Position numbers and translations under genes: made by a program
The notes under the pieces: model-generated
What the model saw: the letters and a program-made list of their open reading frames with translations, nothing else
What the model was told of the DNA's origin: nothing
The model's database searches: none
NCBI GenBank assembly: GCA_902623545.1
Contig: CACNUI010000006.1
Location: 1-63,544, forward strand
From: an uncultured Alphaproteobacteria bacterium
Lineage (GTDB): Bacteria; Pseudomonadota; Alphaproteobacteria; HIMB59; GCA-002718135
Direction of reading: 5' to 3'
Length of the DNA stretch: 63,544 nucleotides
Shown: one piece after another, positions 1-10,452 of the stretch
Numbering within the stretch: the stretch's first letter is position 1
Layout: the number at the start of each line of letters is the position of its first letter

Positions 1-1026
1 ATTAGAATTGAAAGTCGTTTGAATTAAAGTATGTTTATATAATTGATTGAGAATAATATTTGAGTCTACATCTTTTTTTAATTCTATTACAACCCTAACA
101 CCGTTTCTATCTGATTCATCTCTTAAATCTGAAATTCCTTCAACAATTCCATTTTTTACAATTTCTACAATCCTTTCTAATAATTTTGATTTATTAACCT
201 GGTAAGGTATTTCATGGAGAATAATTGCTTCTCTATCCTTTTTAAAATTTTCAATACTAGTCTTCGATCTAACTACACACCCTCCTTTTCCAGTTTCAAA
301 AGCTTCTGTTATGCCGTTTTTACCAATTATTTGTCCTCCTGTTGGAAAATCAGGGCCAAAAATATATTTTTGAAGATCTGAGATATTACATTCTGGATTT
401 TTAATAAGATATAAAGATGCATCTATGACTTCTCCTAAGTTATGTGGGGCAATATTAGTTGCCATTCCAACAGCAATCCCTGATGCACCATTTACTAAAA
501 GATTTGGAAATTGGGATGGCAAAACTGAGGGTTCTTTTGTTGTGTCATCGTAATTAGATTGAAACGTAACAGTGTTTTTATCAATATCTTCAACAAGCTT
601 TTCGGATACTTTAGCAAGTCGTGCTTCAGTATATCTCATTGCTGCGGGAGGGTCTCCATCTAAAGATCCAAAATTACCCTGACCATCAACTAACTCTAAT
701 CGCATAGAAAAATCTTGTGCCATTCTAACCATAGAATTGTAAATAGCTGAGTCTCCATGAGGATGATATTTACCCATTACATCACCCACTATTCTTGCAG
801 ATTTTTTGTATGGTTTATTAAAATTGTAGCCTGACTCACTCATAGAGTACAATATTCTTCTATGAACAGGTTTTAAGCCATCTCTACAGTCTGGAAGAGC
901 TCTACTGACTATTACAGACATTGCATAATCCAGGTAGGAATTTTGCATTTCTTGTTCTAAACTTACTGAAGATATATTAGCTGATTCTTGATTGTCGTTA
1001 TTTGATGTATTTATATCGTCAGGCAC
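1..1026 (-). CDS. gyrA: DNA gyrase subunit A, N-terminal part (runs off window)
   Basis: Translating the minus strand from 1026 gives an uninterrupted frame to base 1 that reads as the breakage-reunion domain of GyrA. Recognisable stretches are the N-terminal [17 protein letters not shown], the quinolone-resistance region [19 protein letters not shown] and the active-site neighbourhood [10 protein letters not shown]. The enzyme is the A subunit of type II topoisomerase, which introduces negative supercoils. The start appears to be GTG at 1024-1026, because no in-frame ATG lies just upstream and the protein then begins MPDDINTS, a plausible acidic N-terminus. Only about 340 codons are present and the 3' end lies outside the window. 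ssb follows 142 bases upstream in the same orientation; I see nothing in that gap. Confidence 0.97.
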   Translation of the reverse strand, partial: MPDDINTSNNDNQESANISSVSLEQEMQNSYLDYAMSVIVSRALPDCRDGLKPVHRRILYSMSESGYNFNKPYKKSARIVGDVMGKYHPHGDSAIYNSMVRMAQDFSMRLELVDGQGNFGSLDGDPPAAMRYTEARLAKVSEKLVEDIDKNTVTFQSNYDDTTKEPSVLPSQFPNLLVNGASGIAVGMATNIAPHNLGEVIDASLYLIKNPECNISDLQKYIFGPDFPTGGQIIGKNGITEAFETGKGGCVVRSKTSIENFKKDREAIILHEIPYQVNKSKLLERIVEIVKNGIVEGISDLRDESDRNGVRVVIELKKDVDSNIILNQLYKHTLIQTTFNSN

Positions 1027-1168
1027 AAAAAAAATCCAAGTTTTCTAAGAAAAATTAAGTATTTTTTATATCAAAAAGCACAATTTAAACCAATATAAAT
1101 CAATGATTAAATTATATTAAAAAAACTATGTTTTTCAATAATTAAAGAATATAATCTAATATAAAAGT

Positions 1169-1642
1169 TTAAAAAGGGATATCTTCATCTAAATCATCAG
1201 AATCACCTGATTGATTTCCAAAAGAATTGTCTTCAATTGGCTTAGATTGATCCATTTCTTGAGAATTATCAGATAGCTGAGAATTACTATTTCTGCTGTC
1301 TAAGAGTGTTAAATTACAATTATATCCCTGTAAAATGACCTCTGTAGTGTATCTATCATTTCCATCTTTATCTTGCCATTTCCTTGTTTGAAGCTCTCCT
1401 TCGACATAAATTTTAGATCCTTTTTTTACATATTTTTCTACTATATCGACAAGACCATCTCCAAAAACAACAATGTTATGCCATGATGTTTTTTCTTTTT
1501 GTTCTTGGGTATTTCTATCTTTCCATCTTTTTGATGTTGCAATGGAAAATGAAGCCATTTTTGCGCCAGATTGCATAGACCTAATTTCAGGATCTCTACC
1601 CAAGTTTCCTAATAAAATTGTTTTATTAACACTACCAACCAT
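1169..1642 (-). CDS. ssb: single-stranded DNA-binding protein
   Basis: 157-residue SSB with an N-terminal OB fold (VGSVNKTILLGNLGRDPEIR, then a TSWHNIVVFGD strand and a KGSKIYVEGEL strand) and a flexible acidic tail ending in DLDEDIPF, the conserved tip that binds partner proteins. It coats single-stranded DNA in replication and repair. The frame extends seven codons further upstream to 1663. I chose the ATG at 1640-1642 because family members begin M(A/V)GSVNK. It is divergent from uvrA with a spacer of about 57 bases. In many bacteria this ssb/uvrA pair carries a LexA operator; no GTTC/GAAC-type alphaproteobacterial SOS box is visible here. Confidence 0.96.
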   Translation of the reverse strand: MVGSVNKTILLGNLGRDPEIRSMQSGAKMASFSIATSKRWKDRNTQEQKEKTSWHNIVVFGDGLVDIVEKYVKKGSKIYVEGELQTRKWQDKDGNDRYTTEVILQGYNCNLTLLDSRNSNSQLSDNSQEMDQSKPIEDNSFGNQSGDSDDLDEDIPF

Positions 1643-1699
1643 AATAATTCTATATATATCCATATAACATATTAAAGTTATTAGATAACACTAATATTC

Positions 1700-4504
1700 A
1701 TGAATTTAGATAAAATTGTTATAAAAGGTGCAAGAGAGCACAATCTTAAAAATATCAACTTAGAAATACCAAAGAATAAACTCGTAGTAATAACTGGTGT
1801 AAGTGGCTCAGGAAAATCGACACTAGCATTTGATACAATTTATTCTGAAGGACAAAGAAAATATGTTGAAAGTCTTTCAGCGTATGCAAGACAATTTCTC
1901 CAAATGATGAATAAGCCCGATGTAGATAGCATTGATGGTTTATCACCAGCAATATCTATTGAGCAAAAAACAACACAAAAAAATCCTCGTAGTACTGTTG
2001 GAACGGTTACTGAAATTTATGACTACTTAAGAGTTCTTTATGCTAGAGTTGGAGTTCCCTACTCTCCTACAACAGGCAAACCAATTAAATCACAATCAGT
2101 GAGTGAAATGACTGATCTTATAATTAAAAATAATATTGATAAGAGAATTTATATTTTATCTCCGATAGTTAGAGATAGAAAAGGTGAATATCGAAAAGAA
2201 ATCGAAGATTTAAAAAAAAGGGGTTATCAACGACTTAAAGTAGATAATGTTGTCTATGATATTGACGAAGTGCCTTCGCTTAAAAAGAATTTTAAACATA
2301 ATATTGAAGTTGTAATTGATCGACTTGTTGTAAAAAAAAATATCCAACAAAGACTGAGTGAAAGTATAGAAGTTGCGTTAACTTTATCAGATGGTTTATT
2401 ATATTTAGAAAATCTAGATACGAATAAAATATCAATATTTTCATCAAAATTTGCTTGTCCTGTATCTGGATTTAGTATTGAAGAGATTGAACCTAGATTA
2501 TTTAGCTTTAATGCACCGCAGGGTGCATGTTCTGAGTGTGATGGATTAGGAGTTGAAAAATATTTTGACGAAAACAAGATTGTGCCAGATGAGACTAGAT
2601 CAATTTCTGATGGAGCTATTAAACCATGGGAAACAAAAGTATTTGGTTATCAAAAAAAATATTTTGTTGAAACAATAGATAAAATTTTAAAACAATTCAA
2701 AGTTAAGAAAAATGTTCCATGGAGTGAAATTCCAAAAAAAGTAAAAAATATAATTCTTTATGGAGATGAAAATAGTGAACTAAATTTTTTATATGATTTT
2801 GAGGGAATAATTAATTTTATTGATCGAAAATATGAGGAAACTGAGAGATGGTGGCTTCAGTATGAATTAGAAAAATATTTATCTGAAAGAGACTGTGAAG
2901 TTTGCAATGGTTTCCGTCTTAACGATAAAGCTTTAGCCGTAAGAATTGATGAAAATCATATTGGAAATATTACTAAAAAATCAATTAGCGAATGTTTAAA
3001 ATGGTTTTCATCACTTGAAAGTAAACTTGATAAAAATAATAAAAAAATTGCTGAAGGAGTTATTAAAGAAATAAAAGATAGATTAGTTTTTTTAAATAGA
3101 GTTGGTTTAGATTATTTATCACTAGCAAGAGCTAGTAAAACTTTGTCTGGAGGTGAAAGTCAAAGAATTAGATTGGCAAGTCAAATTGGCTCAGGTTTAA
3201 CAGGAGTTTTATATGTTTTGGATGAACCATCTATTGGATTACATCAAAAAGATAATCAACAACTAATAGAAACATTATTTAGATTAAGAGATTTAGGCAA
3301 TACAGTAATTGTCGTTGAACACGATGAAGACGCAATAAGACAATCTGATCATATAATTGATATAGGTGTTAAAGCTGGTGTTAATGGAGGTCATATAATT
3401 GCCGAGGGAAATCTCAACAAAATATTAAAAAATAATAAAAGTTTAACTGCAAAATATTTGAATAAATCTTTGGAAATTGAGGTTCCAAAGAATAGAAGGA
3501 AATTTAATAAAAACAAAGTTTTCAAACTTAATAAAATTAAAACAAATAATTTAGATAATCTTAATATAACTTTACCTTTAGGAAATTTTATTACTGTTAC
3601 AGGTGTATCTGGAAGTGGTAAATCTTCATTAATTATTGATACATTGTATCAAAGGTTAGATGAGTATTTCAATAAATCTTTAAATAAAGATGAAAGTCGT
3701 TTTAACTTTAAAGGTATTAATCATATCGATAAAGTAATTGATATTGATCAATCACCTATTGGAAGAACACCAAGATCAAACCCAGCAACATATACAGGAT
3801 GTTTTACTCCAATAAGAGATTGGTTTGCGAATTTAAATGAATCAAATGCTAGAGGCTATAAACCAGGTCGTTTTTCTTTTAATGTTAAAGGCGGTAGATG
3901 TGAATCATGTGAAGGTGATGGGGTGAAAAAAATAGAAATGCATTTTTTAGCTGATGTTTATGTCGAGTGCGATATCTGCAAAGGCAAAAGGTATAATAGG
4001 GAGACTTTAGAAGTAAAATATAAGGATAAATCTATTTCTGATGTTTTAGAAATGACTGTTGAAGAAGGGTATAAATTTTTCGATAAAATTCCTGCAATAA
4101 AACAAAAATTACAAACATTAATGGATGTCGGATTAGATTATATAAAAATTGGTCAATCAGCTACTACTTTATCAGGTGGTGAAGCACAAAGAATAAAATT
4201 ATCAAAAGAATTATCAAAAAGATCAACAGGAAAAACACTATATATTCTTGATGAACCAACTACCGGTCTACATTTTGATGATGTGAAAAAATTACTTAAA
4301 ATTCTTCATACTCTTGTTGATGAAGGTAATACTGTAATCGTTATTGAGCATAATCTTGATGTTATTAAAACAGCTGATCATATAATTGATCTTGGTCCTC
4401 GCGGTGGTGTAAATGGTGGTCAAATTGTTGGAACTGGTACCCCCGAAGATATTGCAAATAATAAAAAAAGCTTTACAGGTGAATTTTTAAAGAAAATTTT
4501 ATAA
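1700..4504 (+). CDS. uvrA: excinuclease ABC subunit A
   Basis: 934 residues, full length for UvrA, the damage-recognition ATPase of nucleotide excision repair. Both ABC modules are present: Walker [10 protein letters not shown] near residue 34 and GVSGSGKSS near 635, and signature motifs [14 protein letters not shown] and [14 protein letters not shown]. Zinc-binding cysteine pairs are seen at CSECDGLG and at CESCEGDG...CDICKGKR. It starts at ATG 1700 ([18 protein letters not shown], the family start). It is divergent from ssb, and sodB follows 15 bases downstream on the same strand. Nothing is missing. Confidence 0.98.
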   Translation: MNLDKIVIKGAREHNLKNINLEIPKNKLVVITGVSGSGKSTLAFDTIYSEGQRKYVESLSAYARQFLQMMNKPDVDSIDGLSPAISIEQKTTQKNPRSTVGTVTEIYDYLRVLYARVGVPYSPTTGKPIKSQSVSEMTDLIIKNNIDKRIYILSPIVRDRKGEYRKEIEDLKKRGYQRLKVDNVVYDIDEVPSLKKNFKHNIEVVIDRLVVKKNIQQRLSESIEVALTLSDGLLYLENLDTNKISIFSSKFACPVSGFSIEEIEPRLFSFNAPQGACSECDGLGVEKYFDENKIVPDETRSISDGAIKPWETKVFGYQKKYFVETIDKILKQFKVKKNVPWSEIPKKVKNIILYGDENSELNFLYDFEGIINFIDRKYEETERWWLQYELEKYLSERDCEVCNGFRLNDKALAVRIDENHIGNITKKSISECLKWFSSLESKLDKNNKKIAEGVIKEIKDRLVFLNRVGLDYLSLARASKTLSGGESQRIRLASQIGSGLTGVLYVLDEPSIGLHQKDNQQLIETLFRLRDLGNTVIVVEHDEDAIRQSDHIIDIGVKAGVNGGHIIAEGNLNKILKNNKSLTAKYLNKSLEIEVPKNRRKFNKNKVFKLNKIKTNNLDNLNITLPLGNFITVTGVSGSGKSSLIIDTLYQRLDEYFNKSLNKDESRFNFKGINHIDKVIDIDQSPIGRTPRSNPATYTGCFTPIRDWFANLNESNARGYKPGRFSFNVKGGRCESCEGDGVKKIEMHFLADVYVECDICKGKRYNRETLEVKYKDKSISDVLEMTVEEGYKFFDKIPAIKQKLQTLMDVGLDYIKIGQSATTLSGGEAQRIKLSKELSKRSTGKTLYILDEPTTGLHFDDVKKLLKILHTLVDEGNTVIVIEHNLDVIKTADHIIDLGPRGGVNGGQIVGTGTPEDIANNKKSFTGEFLKKIL

Positions 4505-4519
4505 ATAAAAGGAAATAAA

Positions 4520-5116
4520 ATGATAAATCTAGAGTTACCAGATCTACCCTATAGTAAAGATGCTCTAATGCCGTATATGTCGGCTGAAACTTTAGAGTTG
4601 CATCATGATAAGCATCACATGGCTTACATTACTAATGGAAATAAGTTTATTAAAGAACAAAAAATAGCAGACGATAACGTTAATGATATAGTTATCAACT
4701 CTTATCAAAAAAATGCTCCAGTATTTAATAATGTGGCACAACATATAAATCATGTTCATTTTTGGGAAGTAATGAAAAATAATCCAGATGGAAAAATTCC
4801 CTCTGAGCTCGAAAATAAAATAGTTTCAGATATTGGTTCAGTTGAAAAAATGAAAGAAGATTTTATAAATGCAGGCATTGGTCAATTTGGATCAGGCTGG
4901 TGTTGGTTAGTTCTAAATAATGGAAAATTAGAAATTACTAAAACACCAAATGGAGAAAACCCAATCGTACATGGTCAAACTCCTCTACTTGGATGTGATG
5001 TTTGGGAACACTCATATTATGTTGATTATAGAAATAGAAGACCTGATTATTTAAAAGCTTTTATAGATAATTTAGTTAATTGGGAAAAAGTTACAGAAAA
5101 CTTAAATAATGCTTAA
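4520..5116 (+). CDS. sodB: superoxide dismutase, Fe/Mn type
   Basis: 198-residue cytoplasmic superoxide dismutase converting superoxide to hydrogen peroxide and oxygen. The four metal ligands are identifiable: His28 (LELHHDKHH), His78 (INHVHFW), Asp160 and His164 (DVWEHSYYVDY). The motif FGSGWCWLV is also conserved. Iron is the more likely metal given the alphaproteobacterial SodB-like sequence, but sequence alone does not settle Fe versus Mn. A purine-rich AAGGAAA lies a few bases before the ATG and serves as ribosome binding site. It follows uvrA by 15 bases, and its stop overlaps the convergent secF stop by 4 bases. Confidence 0.95.
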   Translation: MINLELPDLPYSKDALMPYMSAETLELHHDKHHMAYITNGNKFIKEQKIADDNVNDIVINSYQKNAPVFNNVAQHINHVHFWEVMKNNPDGKIPSELENKIVSDIGSVEKMKEDFINAGIGQFGSGWCWLVLNNGKLEITKTPNGENPIVHGQTPLLGCDVWEHSYYVDYRNRRPDYLKAFIDNLVNWEKVTENLNNA

Positions 5117-6012
5117 TCATCTTCATCTTGCGGTCTGAACTTAAAAATTAATAAAGTTGGGACCGCAATAAAAACAGATGAATAAGTACCAATTATTACA
5201 CCTATAATCATTGTTAAAGCGAAAGGTCTAATAACCTCGCCTCCAAAAATAAATAATGATACTAATGCAAGAAGTGTAGTTAAACTTGTCATTATAGTTC
5301 TGGATAATGTGTTATTTATTGAATAGTTAAATAAATCAACTAATTCCATTTTTTTATATTTTCTTAAATTTTCTCTTACTCTATCAAATATTACTACTGT
5401 ATCGTTTATTGAGTAACCAGCAATAGTAAGAATAGCTGCAATTGTTGATAAAGAAAATTCAATATTTAAAATAGATAATAATCCTAAAGTAAATAAAACA
5501 TCATGAGTTAAAGCGACCACTGCACCAAAACCAAACTGCCATTCAAAACGCAACCAGATGTAAGCAAGAATAGCAATTAAAGCAAAAGAAACTGCCTGAA
5601 AGCCTCTAAATAAAAGTTCTGAACTTATTGTCGGTCCTACAAACTCAGATCTTCTAAATTCAACAACTTTGTCTTTAATTAGATTTTTTACAGAATTTAC
5701 TGTTGCAATGCTCTCTTGATTATTTTTATTTTGAAGTCTTATTAAAATAATATTTTGATCACCAAACTCTTGTAATGATACATCATTATAGTTAGAAGAT
5801 AATATGTCTCTTAATTCTCCTATGGATGTATTTTTAGTACTAACTTCAATTAAGGTTCCACCCTTAAAATCAATACCTAAATTTAATCCCTTGAAAGCCA
5901 GTAAAGCAATAGAAATTATAATTGCGATAATTGAAAATATGAGAAATTTTTTTCTTAGAATTAGAAAATTTATATCTGGTTGTGATGGAATTATTTTATT
6001 TAAACCAAACAT
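5113..6012 (-). CDS. secF: protein translocase subunit SecF
   Basis: 299-residue inner-membrane subunit of the SecDF-YajC complex, which uses the proton gradient to help pull exported proteins through SecYEG. Visible features are an N-terminal membrane segment followed by GLNLGIDFKGGTLIEV, a short periplasmic domain, and five further membrane segments containing AGYSINDTVVIFDRVREN, the hallmark RND-like motif. The start codon overlaps the last base of the secD stop (TAATG), so the two are translationally coupled. Length is normal for the family. Confidence 0.97.
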   Translation of the reverse strand: MFGLNKIIPSQPDINFLILRKKFLIFSIIAIIISIALLAFKGLNLGIDFKGGTLIEVSTKNTSIGELRDILSSNYNDVSLQEFGDQNIILIRLQNKNNQESIATVNSVKNLIKDKVVEFRRSEFVGPTISSELLFRGFQAVSFALIAILAYIWLRFEWQFGFGAVVALTHDVLFTLGLLSILNIEFSLSTIAAILTIAGYSINDTVVIFDRVRENLRKYKKMELVDLFNYSINNTLSRTIMTSLTTLLALVSLFIFGGEVIRPFALTMIIGVIIGTYSSVFIAVPTLLIFKFRPQDEDD

Positions 6013-7562
6013 TATAAATTTAATTCCTTTTTATTTGTAAATGATAAATACAAATACACTAAAAAGTTTGTCAACATCAGAGCAGTAAACATAGAGGCAA
6101 TTACACCCAAAGATAAAGTAATTGAAAAGCCTCTTATTGGACCAGATCCAAAAGCAAATAATAGTACAGCAGCTATTAATGTTGTAATATTAGCATCTAA
6201 TATAGTAGACATAGCTTTATCAAATCCATTTTTGATAATTTGAAAAACTTTTGTTTGTTTTAATTTTTCTTCTTTAATTCTTTCAAATATTAATACATTT
6301 GCATCTACTGCCATTCCTATAGTTAAAACAATTCCTGCTATTCCAGGTAAAGTTAATGTTGCACCAATTGTTCCTAATAATGATATAATTATAAAAATGT
6401 TTGCAATTAGTGAAATATTTGCAATCGCTCCAAATGCTCCATAAATCAAGATCATAAAAAGACACACTAATATCATACCTATGATTGCTGCAATTTGTCC
6501 TGCTGCAATTGAGTCAGCTCCCAACCCTGCTCCTACTGATCTTTCCTCAACTATTTCTAGTGGCGCTGGTAAAGCACCAGCCCTTAAAAGCACAGCTAAA
6601 TCAGCAGCTTCTTGTGCATTAAAATTACCAGTTATTATTCCAGAACCACCCGTTATTGCACTATTAATTCTTGGAGCTGTAATTACAACACCATCTAGAA
6701 CTACTGCCAATCTATTACCTATATTGTTTGTAGTAATTTTACCAAACTTTTGAGCTCCATCAGTATCGAACCTAAATGAAACAGCATGTCCTTCTGTTTG
6801 ATCAAAAGATCCTTTTGCATCAACTAGATTTTCACCGCCAATAAGTGAGCGCTTATCCAATAAGTATTTAATATTATCATCATATATATCTGAAAGTATC
6901 ATTTTGCCATAAGGCTCAATATTAGCATTTAATGCAGATGAATTTTCATCATCTACTAAATGAAAAGTTAATTTAGCAGTTTTACCAAGTAATTCTTTTA
7001 TTCTTTCTGGATCCTTAACACCAGGTAGTTGAAGTAATATCCTTTTTTTTCCTGATCTTTGAATCAAGGGTTCTTTTGTCCCTGATTCGTCTATTCGCTT
7101 TCTTACAATTTCAAGTGATTGTTTAATTGCTGAATCTTGGATATTTTTTTTATATATATCATTCATTTCTAAAATTAATTGTGTATCTTTAATTTTGATT
7201 GAAACATCTCTATACATTTGAAAAAAACTATTTTTAATATCATTGATTTTTGTATTATCTTCAAAATTAACGATTATTGAATTTTCATAGATCTCAACTT
7301 GATTTATTTTAGTCTGATTATCTCTTGCTAATACACGTATACTATCACTAAAATTTTCAAGTTCTTCAGCATAAAGAGTTGCTAATTGTACTTCAAGCAA
7401 TAAATAAGATCCACCCTGAAGATCTAAACCTAAGTTTATTTTATTTTTTAAAAACCAATTTTCTGAATTATCATCATAAATTATTGAAGGTACTGAAAAA
7501 ATTATACCTAAGGATACTAGAATAATTACAGTAAATGATTTCCAAATAGGATAGTTTTTCAT
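6012..7562 (-). CDS. secD: protein translocase subunit SecD
   Basis: 516-residue partner of SecF. An N-terminal membrane anchor is followed by INLGLDLQGGSYLLLEV, a large periplasmic P1 region (RKRIDESGTKEPLIQRSGKKR, LLGKTAKLTFHLVDD), the LAVVLDGVVITAPRI segment and six membrane helices with GMAVDANVLIFERIKEE, the conserved proton-relay region. It lies between yajC (11 bases upstream) and secF (1-base overlap), the normal yajC-secD-secF order. Nothing unusual in length or motifs. Confidence 0.97.
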   Translation of the reverse strand: MKNYPIWKSFTVIILVSLGIIFSVPSIIYDDNSENWFLKNKINLGLDLQGGSYLLLEVQLATLYAEELENFSDSIRVLARDNQTKINQVEIYENSIIVNFEDNTKINDIKNSFFQMYRDVSIKIKDTQLILEMNDIYKKNIQDSAIKQSLEIVRKRIDESGTKEPLIQRSGKKRILLQLPGVKDPERIKELLGKTAKLTFHLVDDENSSALNANIEPYGKMILSDIYDDNIKYLLDKRSLIGGENLVDAKGSFDQTEGHAVSFRFDTDGAQKFGKITTNNIGNRLAVVLDGVVITAPRINSAITGGSGIITGNFNAQEAADLAVLLRAGALPAPLEIVEERSVGAGLGADSIAAGQIAAIIGMILVCLFMILIYGAFGAIANISLIANIFIIISLLGTIGATLTLPGIAGIVLTIGMAVDANVLIFERIKEEKLKQTKVFQIIKNGFDKAMSTILDANITTLIAAVLLFAFGSGPIRGFSITLSLGVIASMFTALMLTNFLVYLYLSFTNKKELNL

Positions 7563-7573
7563 TTAATACTTAG

Positions 7574-7918
7574 TTATTTTTTTTTAGAGAAAAAACCTGA
7601 TAAGCTAGAATTTTTTTTATTTTCTTCTTTTGGTGGTTCTTTTTTTTGACTAGCTGGCAATGTGTATAAATCAGCTACCATACCAGGTGCGATTTTAATT
7701 TCAATATTATCCGATACTTCTACTGTTAACTCTCGATTATCTGCAACTTTATTGATTGTACAAATAATACCTCCTGAAGTTATAATTTTATCTCCACGTT
7801 TGAGATTTGATAACATTTCTTTATGTTGTTTTACTTTTCTTTGTTGTGGTCTTATTAAAAGAAAATAAAATACTGCAAATATTAAGATAAGGGGTAAAAA
7901 AGTGCCAAATGCTTCCAT
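7574..7918 (-). CDS. yajC: preprotein translocase subunit YajC
   Basis: 114-residue single-pass membrane protein of the SecDF-YajC complex. The N-terminus is one hydrophobic helix ending in FYFLLIRPQQRKVKQHKEML, the family signature, followed by a small cytoplasmic beta domain (LKRGDKIITSGGI) and a lysine-rich tail. It is the first gene of the yajC-secD-secF operon. The 75-base spacer to the divergent DUF815 ATPase gene must carry promoters for both directions. Confidence 0.95.
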   Translation of the reverse strand: MEAFGTFLPLILIFAVFYFLLIRPQQRKVKQHKEMLSNLKRGDKIITSGGIICTINKVADNRELTVEVSDNIEIKIAPGMVADLYTLPASQKKEPPKEENKKNSSLSGFFSKKK

Positions 7919-7993
7919 AATTGTACCTATGATGATTTAATTTGAGAGATTTATTATACTGTGTAATAAGAAAAATCAAATAAAGTATTTATT

Positions 7994-8797
7994 ATGTTTT
8001 TAAGTAATTTTTTATCAAATCTTACACTATCAAGTGCAAATGCATTTATTTGGGATAGTAAAATACAAAACCTTAAAATAATCTCTAATTTTAAATGTTT
8101 GGATTTGGATCTTTTGGTTGGAATAGAAAGGCAGAAAAAAACTATTTTAAATAATACTATTAATTTTGCAGAAGGAAAATTTACTAATAATGCCTTATTG
8201 TGGGGATCTAGGGGTAATGGTAAAAGCTCACTAATTAAATCAATTTTTTATAAAATAAATAAAAACAATAAAAATTTAAAATTAATACAATTAAATAAAA
8301 ATAATATTTTTGATATCGAAGTTATTTATGAAAAATATGCAAATTTAAAAAATTATAATTTTATAATTTTTATTGATGATTTATCATTTGAGAAGATAGA
8401 TAGTGATTACAAAATCATTAAGTCCACTTTAGATGGAAGTATACAAAATCAACCTAAAAATATTGTTCTTTATGTAACATCTAATAGAAGACATTTAATG
8501 CCTAGAGATATGATAGAAAATGAAAGATCTTCAGCTATTCATACAGATGAAAGTGTTGAAGAAAAAATAAGTTTAAGTGATAGGTTTGGATTATGGATTG
8601 GTTTTCATAATATTTCTCAAGATGATTTTATTAAAATTATTTCAAAGTATTGTAAAAAATTTAATCTAACCTTTAATAAAAATACTGAAAAAGAGGCAAT
8701 TAAATGGAGCTTGCAAAGAGGCAATAGAACAGGTAGATCAGCATGGCAGTTTATTATTAATTATGCAGCTGAAAATAATCAGAAAATAGATTATTGA
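7994..8797 (+). CDS. DUF815-family AAA+ ATPase
   Basis: 267 residues. A Walker A motif occurs in LLWGSRGNGKSSLIKSIF near residues 69-85 and a Walker B in FIIFIDDLSF. The family-diagnostic segments LKSTLDGSIQNQPKNIVLYVTSNRRHLMPRDM and EKISLSDRFGLWIGF are clear (quoted regions lie at about residues 144-205). DUF815 proteins are predicted DnaA/RuvB-like AAA+ ATPases found next to yajC-secDF in alphaproteobacteria, but their cellular role is not established. The conserved divergent placement here suggests a link to the Sec operon, which is only an inference. It is convergent with the FKBP gene. Confidence 0.88.
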   Translation: MFLSNFLSNLTLSSANAFIWDSKIQNLKIISNFKCLDLDLLVGIERQKKTILNNTINFAEGKFTNNALLWGSRGNGKSSLIKSIFYKINKNNKNLKLIQLNKNNIFDIEVIYEKYANLKNYNFIIFIDDLSFEKIDSDYKIIKSTLDGSIQNQPKNIVLYVTSNRRHLMPRDMIENERSSAIHTDESVEEKISLSDRFGLWIGFHNISQDDFIKIISKYCKKFNLTFNKNTEKEAIKWSLQRGNRTGRSAWQFIINYAAENNQKIDY

Positions 8798-8798
8798 T

Positions 8799-9521
8799 TT
8801 ATTCAAAATCAAAATTTATTTTTTCTAAACCTATTATACCATCTTTAAGATGATAAATATTTTTTTGATTTAGTTGCTCAACAAATCCATTTGCTAGGAT
8901 TGATGATATATCTCCGTTCTGACTTACAAAAACAACTTTTTCTCCAATTTGTATATTTTCTTTATACTTATCAAAAAAATTAGGGAGAAAATTCCCATTT
9001 TTATCAAATGCTGTTATCTGTATTGCTCCTGGTATTTTATTTTTAATAGTTATATGATCTTCATTTCTAATATCTATAATTTTAAAATCATCAGTCATCG
9101 CTAATTTTAATTGATAACCATCTATTTCCTTATATCCAGGTGGAATTACTTTTATTACTTCAATATCAAAAATAAGATTTGACTTTGGTGGAATTAAATT
9201 TCCTGCCCCTCTTTCTCCATAAGCTAATTGATAAGGAATAAATATTGTTCTTTTTCCGCCCTCTCTCATCCCAATTAACCCAGTTTCCCAACCTAGGATT
9301 ACTTTCCTAACACCTATTTGAAAATCAAAAGATTGCCCACGATCGTATGAACTATCAAAAACAGTGTCATCCTCGAGTCTACCGATGTAATGAACAGATA
9401 ATTTTGAATGATTTGTTACTTCTAAACCATTGCCAACGGTTTCATTTAAGATCTTAACTTCGTTAGAAAAAGATTTATAGCTAAAAAAGAAAAGAAATAG
9501 AAATAATAAGATTTTATTCAT
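8799..9521 (-). CDS. exported FKBP-type peptidyl-prolyl isomerase fused to a rhodanese-like domain
   Basis: 240 residues. An N-terminal signal peptide (about residues 1-20) is followed by a complete FKBP domain (about 23-127; SVHYIGRLEDDTVFDSSYDRG, GMREGGKRTIFIPYQLAYGERG, LIFDIEVI), which catalyses proline cis-trans isomerisation in the periplasm. Residues about 137-235 read as a rhodanese fold (FKIIDIRNEDHITIKNKIPGAIQI). The catalytic loop is VVFVSQNGDIS, with Ser200 where an active rhodanese has cysteine, and the whole protein contains no cysteine. The second domain is therefore probably a binding module rather than a sulfurtransferase. The start overlaps the stop of the upstream EamA gene by one base, so they are likely co-transcribed. 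Confidence 0.88.
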   Translation of the reverse strand: MNKILLFLFLFFFSYKSFSNEVKILNETVGNGLEVTNHSKLSVHYIGRLEDDTVFDSSYDRGQSFDFQIGVRKVILGWETGLIGMREGGKRTIFIPYQLAYGERGAGNLIPPKSNLIFDIEVIKVIPPGYKEIDGYQLKLAMTDDFKIIDIRNEDHITIKNKIPGAIQITAFDKNGNFLPNFFDKYKENIQIGEKVVFVSQNGDISSILANGFVEQLNQKNIYHLKDGIIGLEKINFDFE

Positions 9522-10399
9522 TAATTTGCTTCCTTTAATTGCTTTATTTGTGAAGGTAATGAAACTATTCCACTTAAAACTATAAATACTGCTCCAATAT
9601 ATGCATATAAATTCATATATTCATTAAATATAAATATTCCAACTAAAGATGACCATAATACCTGGAGGTAAACTAAACTAAATACTGATGCATAATGTTT
9701 TTGTGCAATCTTAAAAGCAGTAGTTGCAAAAAACATTGCTGAATTAATAAATAATGCAGCAGTTGAAATTAAAATAAATTCAATAAGGGTTACTTTTAAT
9801 GGATTAATTAAAAATAAAGGTATTGAAATAAAGTGAACAAAGAAACCACCATAAAGAAAATACCCAATGTTTGTAGTTACATGATTATATTTATTTACAA
9901 TAAATGTTGTAATTGTAATTAATAATACACCGATAAGTACAATAAGATAATAAATATTAAAGCTTTCAAATCCAGGCTGTATAACAAATAGCACACCTAA
10001 AAAACCAATGAGCAAGGATATGTATGTTAAAAAATTTAATTTTTCATTTAGTAAAAAAATAGCAAATATTGTCCCCATTAATGGGGCAGTCATATTTAAG
10101 GTTGTGAATTCTGGAAGTTTAATTTGTTCAAGTGTTATAAAGGCAATAAAAGGTAAGGGAATATTTAAAAAACCTCTGAAAATAGGTGGAAAATAATTAG
10201 TGCATTTTATATTTTTTTTTAAAGTTCCATTAAAAAATAAATATAATGGAAAACATAAATAAATAGGTATTCCATAAAAAATGAAATGATAAAATTTTAC
10301 ATCTGTTTGGGATAGATAATTTATTATTGCATCATTTGTTACAAAAAAAATTCCAGCAAAAAACAAAAGGATTGAAGAATAAATTATACTTTTTTTCAT
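9521..10399 (-). CDS. EamA/DMT-family transporter
   Basis: About 292 residues with ten predicted hydrophobic segments arranged as two EamA repeats (for example FLTYISLLIGFLGVLFVIQPG closing repeat 1 and GAVFIVLSGIVSLPSQ closing repeat 2). This is typical of drug/metabolite exporters of the RhaT/YdcZ superfamily; the substrate cannot be told. The frame is open to 10462, but that start would overlap the divergent acylphosphatase. The ATG at 10397-10399 (MKKSIIYSSILLFFAG) places the first helix correctly. It is one of four EamA proteins in this window. Confidence 0.85.
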   Translation of the reverse strand: MKKSIIYSSILLFFAGIFFVTNDAIINYLSQTDVKFYHFIFYGIPIYLCFPLYLFFNGTLKKNIKCTNYFPPIFRGFLNIPLPFIAFITLEQIKLPEFTTLNMTAPLMGTIFAIFLLNEKLNFLTYISLLIGFLGVLFVIQPGFESFNIYYLIVLIGVLLITITTFIVNKYNHVTTNIGYFLYGGFFVHFISIPLFLINPLKVTLIEFILISTAALFINSAMFFATTAFKIAQKHYASVFSLVYLQVLWSSLVGIFIFNEYMNLYAYIGAVFIVLSGIVSLPSQIKQLKEAN

Positions 10400-10452
10400 A
10401 TAATAAATTGAAGGATTGTATGATAAAAAAAAGTACTTATATTGATACTTAA

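Noticed and set aside
5804..6753. Open frames antisense to secF and secD
   Set aside because: They are composition-driven shadows of the secDF coding sequence without initiation signals or recognisable domains.
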